A stretch of DNA of 64,000 bases from Thalassomonas haliotis (lineage in GTDB: Bacteria > Pseudomonadota > Gammaproteobacteria > Enterobacterales > Alteromonadaceae): NCBI RefSeq assembly GCF_028657945.1, contig NZ_CP059693.1, positions 2,294,001 to 2,358,000 of the forward strand, in the 5' to 3' direction. Positions within the stretch are counted from its first letter, which is position 1. The number at the start of each line of letters is the position of its first letter. This document shows, in pieces, positions 1-6,847 of the stretch. A program made the position numbers and the translations under genes. The notes under the pieces were generated by a model that had not been told where the DNA came from, did no database searches, and saw only the letters and a list, made by a program, of their open reading frames with translations.

Positions 1-1
1 A

Positions 2-163
2 ACCAATGCCGGCTCGCCCGAGGTCTTGTTCCCGGCGGCACACGCCATGTTAGTGATCGGCGCTGCGGCATTTGCCCGTGGCGAGCAGGTCAGCGCCGAG
101 CAGGCACAACCCGTTTATGTCAGGGATACGGTTTCCTGGAAAAAGCTGCCGGGCAAGGAATAA
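2..163 (+). CDS. tsaB: TsaB C-terminus (partial, cut by window edge)
   Basis: Only the last 53 residues and the stop are inside the window; the gene begins upstream. TsaB (YeaZ) partners TsaD and TsaE in making the N6-threonylcarbamoyl modification on A37 of ANN-reading tRNAs in the cytoplasm. The visible tail has the family ending PVYVRDTVSWKKLPG, very close to the PVYLRxxVxWKKLPG tail of gammaproteobacterial TsaB, preceded by an Ala-rich helix (LVIGAAAFARGE). In E. coli, tsaB is followed by the slp-family gene yeaY and fadD. The same order is kept here, with three extra genes interspersed, which supports the call. A hairpin with a U-tract follows the stop. Confidence 0.85.
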   Translation, partial: TNAGSPEVLFPAAHAMLVIGAAAFARGEQVSAEQAQPVYVRDTVSWKKLPGKE

Positions 164-208
164 GACCCTTTTTAAAGCGTAAATCGAAAAAGCCAGGTAA
201 AAATAGAT

Positions 209-256
209 AAAATCACCGCAAAGCAAAGGAAAAACTTTGTCCTTTGGCGATTTTTT
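209..256 (+). terminator. Candidate intrinsic terminator after tsaB
   Basis: CAAAGGA (224-230) can pair with TCCTTTG (240-246), with partial extension by the flanking AAAATC and GATTTT, followed by six Ts at 251-256. The U-tract ends only three bases before the next possible start codon at 260, so the element may also affect translation of that gene. Confidence 0.5.
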
Positions 257-259
257 GAT

Positions 260-712
260 ATGTTAGCCAATATGCAAGTAGTAAATTCAAACTCAGTTAA
301 CCCTACATTTACCCGGGCCAACCGGCCAACGCAAGCTCAGTCAGAGCAGGTGCGGGGTTCTGAGCAGCTTGAACAAACAAGCAAAAACCCGACCCAGGGC
401 GGTCGCCTCGATGTTAATGAACAGGCGATAGCACTGCTTGAGCAAGAGGCTCAGCAACAGGCCGGGCAGGGACTTGGCCAACAGGCAGCAGAGCAGGGCG
501 CTTCTCAATTTTTAGGGCAAGATGCCGAACAAGCGTCAGGACAGGGTGCTCAACTGCAACTTTTTTCTGATTCAGCTGATACTAGCCAGGGGGCCACATA
601 TGACCGGCCTTCCAACCAAAACCTGAGTGCGGTTGCAGCGTATCAGTCGGTGAATAATATTGCGCAAAGGGATAGTGTTCAGCAGTTATTCGGGGTTGAC
701 CTGTTTGCCTGA
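260..712 (+). CDS. Hypothetical Gln/Ala-rich protein
   Basis: 150 residues, strongly enriched in Gln, Ala, Ser and Gly, with no signal peptide or membrane segment, so probably cytoplasmic and largely disordered. The middle (residues about 50-115) is a low-complexity run of QQ, GQG and EQA motifs. The C-terminal 30 residues look more ordered and end in QQLFGVDLFA. No known domain was recognised. The first ATG is at 260; a second in-frame ATG is at 272. Neither has a clear Shine-Dalgarno sequence, and the U-tract of the tsaB terminator abuts the first. It overlaps the start of the downstream M50-like gene by a few bases, which suggests translational coupling. Confidence 0.6.
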   Translation: MLANMQVVNSNSVNPTFTRANRPTQAQSEQVRGSEQLEQTSKNPTQGGRLDVNEQAIALLEQEAQQQAGQGLGQQAAEQGASQFLGQDAEQASGQGAQLQLFSDSADTSQGATYDRPSNQNLSAVAAYQSVNNIAQRDSVQQLFGVDLFA

Positions 713-1403
713 CTTTTCTTCTTCGCCTTCTTCGGCCCCTTTAGAAAAAAAAGACCCCAAACCTTCTTTCTTCCGGCAATATCAATTTTGGCTGTTTTTA
801 TTGGCAGCGGCCCTTATCCGGGAGCTGCCGTTGGTCTCTATTCCCTTTAAGTGGCTGGAAAGTTACTTTCACGAAATTAGCCACGGCATCGCCGCACTGG
901 TTTCCGGCGGGCAGATAGTACAAATTCAGTTATTTGCCAACGGCGCCGGTTTATGCACCACCCGGGGAGGCAGCACTTTGCTGATCAGCTTCTTCGGTTA
1001 TGCCGGGGCCACTCTTTGGGGCGGTCTGATTTATTCCCTGGCGGATAAACACCAGCGTATCGCCCAGGTATTCTCCGGCTTTCTTATGCTTTTACTGCTT
1101 GGCTCTATGCTATTTTGGGTGCGGGATCTCTTGACCTTATTTATATTAACCGTGTTGCTGGCCCTGTTGGTATTAACGGTTAAATTACCGAAATTAAAGT
1201 ATTTACAGGCGATGATGCAGCTTATTGGCGCCATCGTGTTGTTAAACAGTTTATTTAGCCCGTTTTATTTAATCGACGGCCGCAATATCGGCGATGGTGC
1301 GGCTTTAGCTGATTTGACTTTGCTGCCGGAAATCCTCTGGGTCGGCATATGGTCGGCCTCCGCCATGGGCATGGCGCTGCTGCTGGCAAGAAAGTCAAAA
1401 TAA
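705..1403 (+). CDS. M50-like membrane metallopeptidase
   Basis: A polytopic membrane protein carrying an HEISHG sequence (codons from base 870), the HExxH zinc motif of site-2-protease-like M50B peptidases, directly after a segment reading KWLESYF. About six hydrophobic segments follow, with a Gly-rich stretch (GYAGATLWGG) typical of the family. Function: probable intramembrane zinc protease; substrate unknown. No ATG is available. The open frame extends up to TTG 660, with GTG at 675 and TTG at 696 and 705 as alternatives. I chose 705 because GGGG lies nine bases upstream and the start then overlaps the previous stop by eight bases, a coupling arrangement. The start remains uncertain. Confidence 0.65.
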   Translation: MPDFSSSPSSAPLEKKDPKPSFFRQYQFWLFLLAAALIRELPLVSIPFKWLESYFHEISHGIAALVSGGQIVQIQLFANGAGLCTTRGGSTLLISFFGYAGATLWGGLIYSLADKHQRIAQVFSGFLMLLLLGSMLFWVRDLLTLFILTVLLALLVLTVKLPKLKYLQAMMQLIGAIVLLNSLFSPFYLIDGRNIGDGAALADLTLLPEILWVGIWSASAMGMALLLARKSK

Positions 1404-1443
1404 GCAAGGCGCCACCGCCAGAATAATAATTAGGATCTCAGGC

Positions 1444-2040
1444 ATGAAAAAATTACTTATAAGCTTTAGCGCGCTGCTACTGACGGCGTGTTCCGCCATA
1501 CCGGAAAAATTGCAATTGGCGGCTGATACGCCGCTGACCAATTACCAGGACGCATTGGCGGTAAGCTATAGCGACTCAGTTGCCCAGGCGCGCTGGGGTG
1601 GGGTGATTGCCAAGGTGGATAACCTTAAGGACAGCACCCGGATTGAAGTCGTACATTTTGAACTCAGTCCCTCGACCAGGCCGAAACAAAAAGATGAAAC
1701 CTTAGGCCGGTTCCGGATTTATTACCCCGGCCTGCTCGACCCTATGATCTATAAAAAGGGCAAGAGCATCACAGTGGTGGGGAATATTGCCGCACCCGAG
1801 TCGGGTACTATCGGTGAACACCCTTACCAGTACCCGGTAGTTAAAGCGAATGCGGTACATTTATGGAAGGATATCCAGCAGGCGGATGTGATGCTGGTGC
1901 AAAATCCGTTCTGGCATACGCCGTCATACTGGCACCATTATCGCCCTTATGGGCATAACCCTGTGGTGATCCGCCGGTCATCGTCTAAGGTGAAAAAATC
2001 CTCTTCTGCTGGTAATAAGGCACAAAACAAGACAAGATAA
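1444..2040 (+). CDS. Slp/YeaY-family outer-membrane lipoprotein
   Basis: 198 residues with a lipoprotein signal peptide: KK, a hydrophobic core, then LLTAC with the lipidated Cys at residue 16. The body matches the Slp (starvation lipoprotein) family: an early RWGGVIAKV strand, a central FRIYYPGLLDP segment, GKSITVVGNI, and HPYQYPVVKA near the end. Slp proteins are outer-membrane lipoproteins linked to starvation or acid stress; the molecular role is unknown. The C-terminal tail is rich in Ser and Lys and is probably flexible. An AGGA Shine-Dalgarno lies upstream of ATG 1444. The gene sits 40 bp after the M50-like gene and 31 bp before the hydrolase, so it is likely operonic. Synteny with tsaB and fadD matches E. 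coli yeaY. Confidence 0.85.
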   Translation: MKKLLISFSALLLTACSAIPEKLQLAADTPLTNYQDALAVSYSDSVAQARWGGVIAKVDNLKDSTRIEVVHFELSPSTRPKQKDETLGRFRIYYPGLLDPMIYKKGKSITVVGNIAAPESGTIGEHPYQYPVVKANAVHLWKDIQQADVMLVQNPFWHTPSYWHHYRPYGHNPVVIRRSSSKVKKSSSAGNKAQNKTR

Positions 2041-2071
2041 GCAAGCTTCAGGATAAACTCGCGGGAAAATA

Positions 2072-2935
2072 ATGGCAGAAGAAATCAAAGACCTGGCTCA
2101 GGTCTGTTACGATCTCGGGCAACAGGAATTGCATGGTCTGACCTGTGGTAAGGCTCAGGACGATATCGTTTTATGCCTGCACGGCTGGCTCGACAATGCT
2201 GCCAGTTTCCTGCCGCTGATGCCTTATTTACCCGGTAAGCGGGTGATAGCCATTGACTGGCCGGGGCACGGTTTGTCCACGCACCGCAGCAGTGACGCCT
2301 ATTACCATTTTATCGACTGGGTATATGATCTGCTGCAGCTGTTTGAAGTTAATGATTGGGGCGCAGTCGATATTGTCGCCCATTCTATGGGAGGCATGAT
2401 AGCCTCTGCCTTTGCCGCCACCTTTCCGGAAAAGGTAAAATCCCTGACCCTGATTGATGCCATCGGTTTTATTAATGCCAATGCCGAGCAAACCACCAAA
2501 CAATTACGCCAGGGGATGCTCAGTCGTTTGCAGGGCAAGAAAAAACAGAAAAACCTGCACACCAGCGAGCAGTCTGCCATTAATGCCCGGGTATCGGTAT
2601 CTGACTTGCGTTACCAGGATGCCGCCTTAATCGTAAAACGGGGACTGAAAAAAACCGGTGACGGTTACACCTGGCGCGCCGACAGCCGTTTGCGTATGAT
2701 TTCTCCCTACCGGTTAACTTTGGGGCAGGCGGAGCAGTTGATTTCGGATATCGATGTGCCGGTGCAGCTTATTTACGGCGAACAGGGCATGGATTTCGTG
2801 GCTTCGGGCATCAAACATTTCGGCCCTATGTTTAAAGATTTTACTTCTTATGCACTGCCCGGCGGACATCATGTGCATATGGAGCAGCCGCAGCAGACGG
2901 CAGAAAAAATATTAGCTTTTATAAAACACAGGTAA
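2072..2935 (+). CDS. Alpha/beta hydrolase
   Basis: 287 residues with a complete alpha/beta-hydrolase fold signature. It has an oxyanion-loop motif HGWLDN (about residue 36), DWPGHG, the nucleophile elbow AHSMGG with Ser at about residue 105, and a C-terminal GGHHVHME with the catalytic His at about residue 266. There is no signal peptide, so it is cytoplasmic. Probable ester or thioester hydrolase; substrate unknown. GGGAAAATA precedes the ATG as a ribosome site. It follows the Slp gene by 31 bp and precedes fadD, so a role in fatty-acyl turnover is possible, but that is only context. Confidence 0.85.
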   Translation: MAEEIKDLAQVCYDLGQQELHGLTCGKAQDDIVLCLHGWLDNAASFLPLMPYLPGKRVIAIDWPGHGLSTHRSSDAYYHFIDWVYDLLQLFEVNDWGAVDIVAHSMGGMIASAFAATFPEKVKSLTLIDAIGFINANAEQTTKQLRQGMLSRLQGKKKQKNLHTSEQSAINARVSVSDLRYQDAALIVKRGLKKTGDGYTWRADSRLRMISPYRLTLGQAEQLISDIDVPVQLIYGEQGMDFVASGIKHFGPMFKDFTSYALPGGHHVHMEQPQQTAEKILAFIKHR

Positions 2936-3015
2936 GGGCATTGGGTTAAATTTACCGGGTGTTTATCTACTAAAACTTCTTTATAGTAAACCAAGCATAT
3001 GTCAGGAGGACATTG

Positions 3016-3114
3016 ATGTTTTATGGAACAAACATGCGTTATCTTATAACCATTTTTATTAGTTATTTTCGCAATTTTATTCATTTTCGTGACAAAATGC
3101 TGGGCTTTTGTTAA
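3016..3114 (+). CDS. Possible small protein with strong RBS (32 aa)
   Basis: In the gap before fadD, a perfect AGGAGG (3004-3009) lies six bases before an ATG that opens a 32-codon frame (MFYGTNMRYL at the start, ending KMLGFC). The peptide is rich in aromatic and basic residues, with a hydrophobic stretch at residues 9-18. It could be a small membrane protein or a leader peptide of the fadD transcript. No homology is recognised; the ribosome site is the only positive evidence. Confidence 0.3.
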   Translation: MFYGTNMRYLITIFISYFRNFIHFRDKMLGFC

Positions 3115-3257
3115 AAAATATGAAATTATGCTGAACTTTCGAGTAAAAACTCAGGTTTTTATTTGACTCAATTTCCTTTATGGCCGAATCAATTAAAATT
3201 GATACTATCAAAATAATAACGGCCGTAAATACCCATTTCAGAAAGAGGAGAGGCACC

Positions 3258-4913
3258 ATGGGAAAAATATGGCTTGAGAAAAGTTATCCCCCAGGAGTTC
3301 CGTTTGAAATAAACCCGGACAAGTATGCATCACTTGTTGAGATGTTTAATAAGTACGTCAAGAAATACGCACAGCGTACGGCGTTTATTAATATGGGTGC
3401 TGAAATCACGTACAGTGAATTAGAAAACCAGGCGCAAGCTTTTGCCGCATACCTGCAGCAAGATTTAGGCTTAAAAAAAGGCGATAAGTTCGCCATCATG
3501 GTGCCCAACAGTCTGCAATACCCCATTGCCTTGTTTGGCGCTTTATTGGCGGGGTTAACCGTAGTTAATGTCAACCCCCTGTATACCGCACGCGAGCTGG
3601 AGCACCAGCTAAAAGATTCCGGCGCTAAAGCCATGTTGATCATTGAAAACTTTGCCCATACCCTGGAGCAGGTGATCGACAATACCCCGGTTGAACATGT
3701 CATCCTAACGGCCCTGGGCGATCGCCTGGGTAAAGTAAAAGGCGGTATGGTCAATTTTGTGGTCAAATATATTAAAAAAATGGTGCCGGCGTTTAACTTG
3801 CCGAATGCCCAGAGTTTTAATAAAGCGCTGATAAAAGGTTCCAGCCTGACTTTCAGCCCGGTTGACATTAGCGGTGAAGACCTGGCGTTTTTACAGTATA
3901 CCGGCGGAACCACAGGTGTCTCTAAAGGCGCCATGTTAACCCACCGTAATATGGTCTCTAATCTGGAGCAGGCCAAAGCGGCCTTGAATCCGCTGCTGGA
4001 TGAAGGCCAGGAGCTGATCGTAACGGCTTTGCCCCTGTACCATATCTTTGCGTTAACCGCGAACTGCCTGATGTTTTTGACCATAGGCGGTACCAACTTA
4101 CTGATCACTAACCCCAGGGATATGCCGAACTTCGTTAAAGAGCTGGCGAAATACCCGTTTACCGCACTGACCGGGGTGAATACCCTGTTTAACGGTTTAC
4201 TCAATACTCCGGGTTTCAGTAACCTAGATTTCAGTAAATTAAAACTGTCTTTAGGCGGCGGCATGGCGGTGCAAAGGCCGGTAGCCGAGCGTTGGCAGCA
4301 GATAACCAAATCCCGCTTGCTTGAAGGTTATGGCCTGACGGAATGCGCACCTATGGTGAGTCTGAGTCCTTATAACCAAAAAGCTTATGATGGCACTATC
4401 GGGGTACCGGCAGCGTCTACCGATGTTAAAATCATGCTTGAAGACGGCAGCGAAGCGCCTGTGGGGGAAGCGGGTGAAATGTGGGTTAAAGGCCCTCAGG
4501 TGATGAAAGGTTATTATAACCGCCCGGAAGCCACGGATGAAATTTTAAAAGATGGTTGGCTTGCCACAGGGGATGTTGCCTCTATGGATGAAACCGGACA
4601 TTTCACTATAGTTGACCGCAAAAAAGACATGATTATCGTGTCCGGCTTTAACGTCTTCCCGAATGAAGTGGAAGAAGTGGTAATGGAGCATGACGGCATA
4701 GTGGAAGCTGCTGCCGTGGGTGTGCCGCATGAAGTTAACGGTGAAATCGTTAAAATTTTCGTGGTCCGTAAAAACGGCGCGTTGGAAGAAGCGGAAATCA
4801 TCAGCCATTGCCGTGAGCGCCTGACTAACTATAAGGTGCCTAAGCTGGTAGAGTTCAGGGATGAATTACCGAAAACCAATGTTGGTAAGATCTTAAGAAG
4901 GGAGTTGCGCTAA
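3258..4913 (+). CDS. fadD: Long-chain acyl-CoA synthetase FadD
   Basis: 551 residues. FadD activates long-chain fatty acids to acyl-CoA with ATP at the inner membrane, the entry to beta-oxidation. Visible motifs: [16 protein letters not shown] (ATP/AMP signature, about residue 214), [28 protein letters not shown], and the C-terminal [14 protein letters not shown] with the catalytic Lys. The frame extends upstream to 3180, but ATG 3258 is chosen because AGGAGAGG lies just before it and the protein then starts [15 protein letters not shown], matching E. coli FadD. Length is normal for the family (E. coli 561). An intrinsic terminator follows. No FadR-like site was seen in its own upstream region. 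Confidence 0.96.
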   Translation: MGKIWLEKSYPPGVPFEINPDKYASLVEMFNKYVKKYAQRTAFINMGAEITYSELENQAQAFAAYLQQDLGLKKGDKFAIMVPNSLQYPIALFGALLAGLTVVNVNPLYTARELEHQLKDSGAKAMLIIENFAHTLEQVIDNTPVEHVILTALGDRLGKVKGGMVNFVVKYIKKMVPAFNLPNAQSFNKALIKGSSLTFSPVDISGEDLAFLQYTGGTTGVSKGAMLTHRNMVSNLEQAKAALNPLLDEGQELIVTALPLYHIFALTANCLMFLTIGGTNLLITNPRDMPNFVKELAKYPFTALTGVNTLFNGLLNTPGFSNLDFSKLKLSLGGGMAVQRPVAERWQQITKSRLLEGYGLTECAPMVSLSPYNQKAYDGTIGVPAASTDVKIMLEDGSEAPVGEAGEMWVKGPQVMKGYYNRPEATDEILKDGWLATGDVASMDETGHFTIVDRKKDMIIVSGFNVFPNEVEEVVMEHDGIVEAAAVGVPHEVNGEIVKIFVVRKNGALEEAEIISHCRERLTNYKVPKLVEFRDELPKTNVGKILRRELR

Positions 4914-4945
4914 CCGTAAATAGCGTACTCTGTCAGTGTTTGTAT

Positions 4946-4971
4946 AAAGCCGGCTGATGCCGGCTTTTTTT
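4946..4971 (+). terminator. Intrinsic terminator of fadD
   Basis: Perfect nine-base stem AAAGCCGGC / GCCGGCTTT with a four-base TGAT loop and a following T-run, 33 bases after the fadD stop. Confidence 0.9.
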
Positions 4972-5052
4972 ATGCTCAGGATGAACTGTATACCGTGGCA
5001 GCAGGAAGTCCAGGAGCAAATACTTGAGCTTTCAGTTGCTTATATCTCTTAC

Positions 5053-5676
5053 CTAAAAAGGTGAACCAAAGAATAAATCCATGTCAATTTGTTGAATTTG
5101 TTGATTCAGGCCCGGCTTTATTACAATTTTCATTGTGTTGCATTGACCGTCATATACTCCTTGTTTGTCTACTCTTAAACGTACGCCGCGAAAGGTGTTG
5201 GTCATTTCAACATAGTCTTCAAGACGTTCATTCCTATTGTCTCTATCGGTGCCTACCGGCAGATCATTGCAGCTAATATTGACGCTTGCACTGTACCTAA
5301 AATCTTTTCCCGGAACCGTCTTTCTTCCCCAAATGCAGATATCACCCAATGGTGCCATCTCACGATATTTAATGACACCATCAACAATATAAGGACATAA
5401 GGCCTGATCTGCCTGGTGACCGTTACCCCAGACGTCTACATCCAGATCAAACAGCAAGGTTTGGCCATTGTCTCCCCTGACGGGGAATTCGGCAACATAT
5501 TCATCGCTGGTCATCTGTCCCCACTCGGGAAAAGCAGGGTTTTGCCGGCCGGCAGTGAAGGTAAAATCGGCTTCAGTAAAGGTATAACGGTCACCAAAGA
5601 CAACTGTAGTATCACCGGCATTGGCTGTGGCGGCAAACAGGCTGATCGCCAGTGGTAAATAACTTAGTACTTTCAT
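5053..5676 (-). CDS. Secreted hypothetical protein
   Basis: 207 residues. A Sec signal peptide (MKVLSYLPLAISLF then ATANA|GD, cleavage near residue 21) shows export to the periplasm or beyond. The mature part is beta-rich, with five Cys residues that could form disulfides, and no domain I recognise. It has acidic patches (FDLDVDVWG) and ends in MDLFFGSPF. It is monocistronic, convergent with fadD and on the same strand as yciK, 173 bp upstream of it. A perfect 8-bp inverted repeat lies in its 5' region (5691-5730). Confidence 0.75.
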   Translation of the reverse strand: MKVLSYLPLAISLFAATANAGDTTVVFGDRYTFTEADFTFTAGRQNPAFPEWGQMTSDEYVAEFPVRGDNGQTLLFDLDVDVWGNGHQADQALCPYIVDGVIKYREMAPLGDICIWGRKTVPGKDFRYSASVNISCNDLPVGTDRDNRNERLEDYVEMTNTFRGVRLRVDKQGVYDGQCNTMKIVIKPGLNQQIQQIDMDLFFGSPF

Positions 5677-5690
5677 TTTAACTTCCTTAT

Positions 5691-5730
5691 TGATACATAC
5701 TGAGATTCGTATGCGTCAAGGAATGTATCA
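5691..5730. promoter_or_regulatory. Inverted repeat upstream of the secreted protein gene
   Basis: TGATACAT (5691-5698) and ATGTATCA (5723-5730) are perfect inverted arms. A nested pair, CATAC (5696-5700) and GTATG (5709-5713), lies inside them. The element is 15 bases upstream of the minus-strand start codon. It may be an operator or a 5'-leader hairpin. Confidence 0.35.
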
Positions 5731-5849
5731 TTTGTGTAAATGAAAGGTCAATATTGTGCTGGTATGAACAGTCAGGCTAAAGGAGAGGCATTGGTTTTGG
5801 CAATGCGGACTAAAGATGAACTTAGCCCGCAAGGAGGATGAAAACCGTC

Positions 5850-6587
5850 TTATTGTGCTTTTACTACTTGCCCCGTGACATCTTTACTGTCATCCGACAT
5901 TAAATAAACATAAAGCGGCATGATCTCTTTTGCTGTGCGCAGCTGACTCTTATCTTCAGCCGGGAAAGCGCTGGCGCGCATGTTAGTGCAGGTTGCCCCA
6001 GGATTGATGGCATTACAGCGCAGGCTGGAGTTTTCGTATTCATCGCTGATCACTTCCATCAGACCTTCGGTAGCAAATTTAGAGACGCTGTAAGGCCCCC
6101 AGTAAGCTCGGCCTTTACTGCCGACACTGGAGCTGGTAAATATCAGGGAAGCATTAGGCGCCAGTAACAGGCTTGGCACCAGGGCCTGGCTCATCAGGAA
6201 CTGGGCGTTGACATTGACCTGCATTACATCGTTCCAGATTTGCTCATGGATTTGGGTAAACGGTGTTAATTCCCCCAGCATAGAGGCATTAAGCAGGGCG
6301 CCGTCAAGCTTACCGAATTGCTGTGAAATGGTGGCGGCCATATCAATATAGTTTTGTCTGGTAGCACCTTTCATATCCAGTGGAATGATTGCCGGCTCGG
6401 GATAGCCAAGGGCTACTATTTCATCATATACCGCTTCAAGTTTTTTGACGGTTTTGCCTAATAAAATTACCGTAGCGCCAAGCTCTGCATAGGTCAGGGC
6501 AGCCTGGCGTCCGATGCCGTCACCGGCGCCGGTTACCAGTATGGTTTTGTCTGTCAGGCTGTTTTCTTTAATTTGATAATCGAACAT
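5850..6587 (-). CDS. yciK: YciK-family short-chain dehydrogenase
   Basis: 245 residues. Classical SDR: the cofactor motif VTGAGDGIGR (about residue 19), the NVNAQF region, the SSSVG catalytic Ser strand, and the active-site YSVSK with Tyr and Lys (about residue 160). The blocks SSSVGxxGRAYWGPYSVSK and INPGATCTNMRASAFP match E. coli YciK closely, so the assignment to that subfamily is firm; the physiological substrate is unknown. The frame can be extended to a TTG at 6611, but the ATG at 6587 fits the family length and start. In enterics yciK lies divergently next to sohB. Here the same two genes are still divergent but 22 kb apart, separated by the volA and RHS block. Confidence 0.9.
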   Translation of the reverse strand: MFDYQIKENSLTDKTILVTGAGDGIGRQAALTYAELGATVILLGKTVKKLEAVYDEIVALGYPEPAIIPLDMKGATRQNYIDMAATISQQFGKLDGALLNASMLGELTPFTQIHEQIWNDVMQVNVNAQFLMSQALVPSLLLAPNASLIFTSSSVGSKGRAYWGPYSVSKFATEGLMEVISDEYENSSLRCNAINPGATCTNMRASAFPAEDKSQLRTAKEIMPLYVYLMSDDSKDVTGQVVKAQ

Positions 6588-6748
6588 GAATAATGGTTTT
6601 TTGCGAAACAATGGCGTGATTTTACTCTTTGCAAACGATGCTGACGAGCTAAAATTGAGCTAAGGCGGTTAAAAGTAAGCAAATATCAGCAAAATCAGAC
6701 ATAAATCAAAAAAACCGCTAGCACATTGGCAAATCTTGGGTTAAGTTT

Positions 6749-6798
6749 GACTGGTCTAACTTGTTAGTTTTTGACTGACATCAGGCAAAAGATACTAA
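6749..6798 (+). promoter_or_regulatory. volA promoter with FadR-like operator
   Basis: GACTGGTCTAACTTGTT (6749-6765) agrees with the FadR consensus AACTGGTCNGACNTGTT at 13 of the 15 defined positions. It lies five bases upstream of a -35-like TTGACT (6771-6776) followed after 16 bases by TACTAA (6793-6798). The next gene is a phospholipase, a plausible FadR target. Both sequence matches are by eye. Confidence 0.5.
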
Positions 6799-6847
6799 CA
6801 AGTACAAATTTATAAAAATAAAGAAGACTAGTCCTTGGGGAGAAATA

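Noticed and set aside
3284-4309. Long minus-strand open frame of 341 codons
   Set aside because: It is antisense to fadD, whose family match is complete. The translation has no domain and the frame arises from codon bias.
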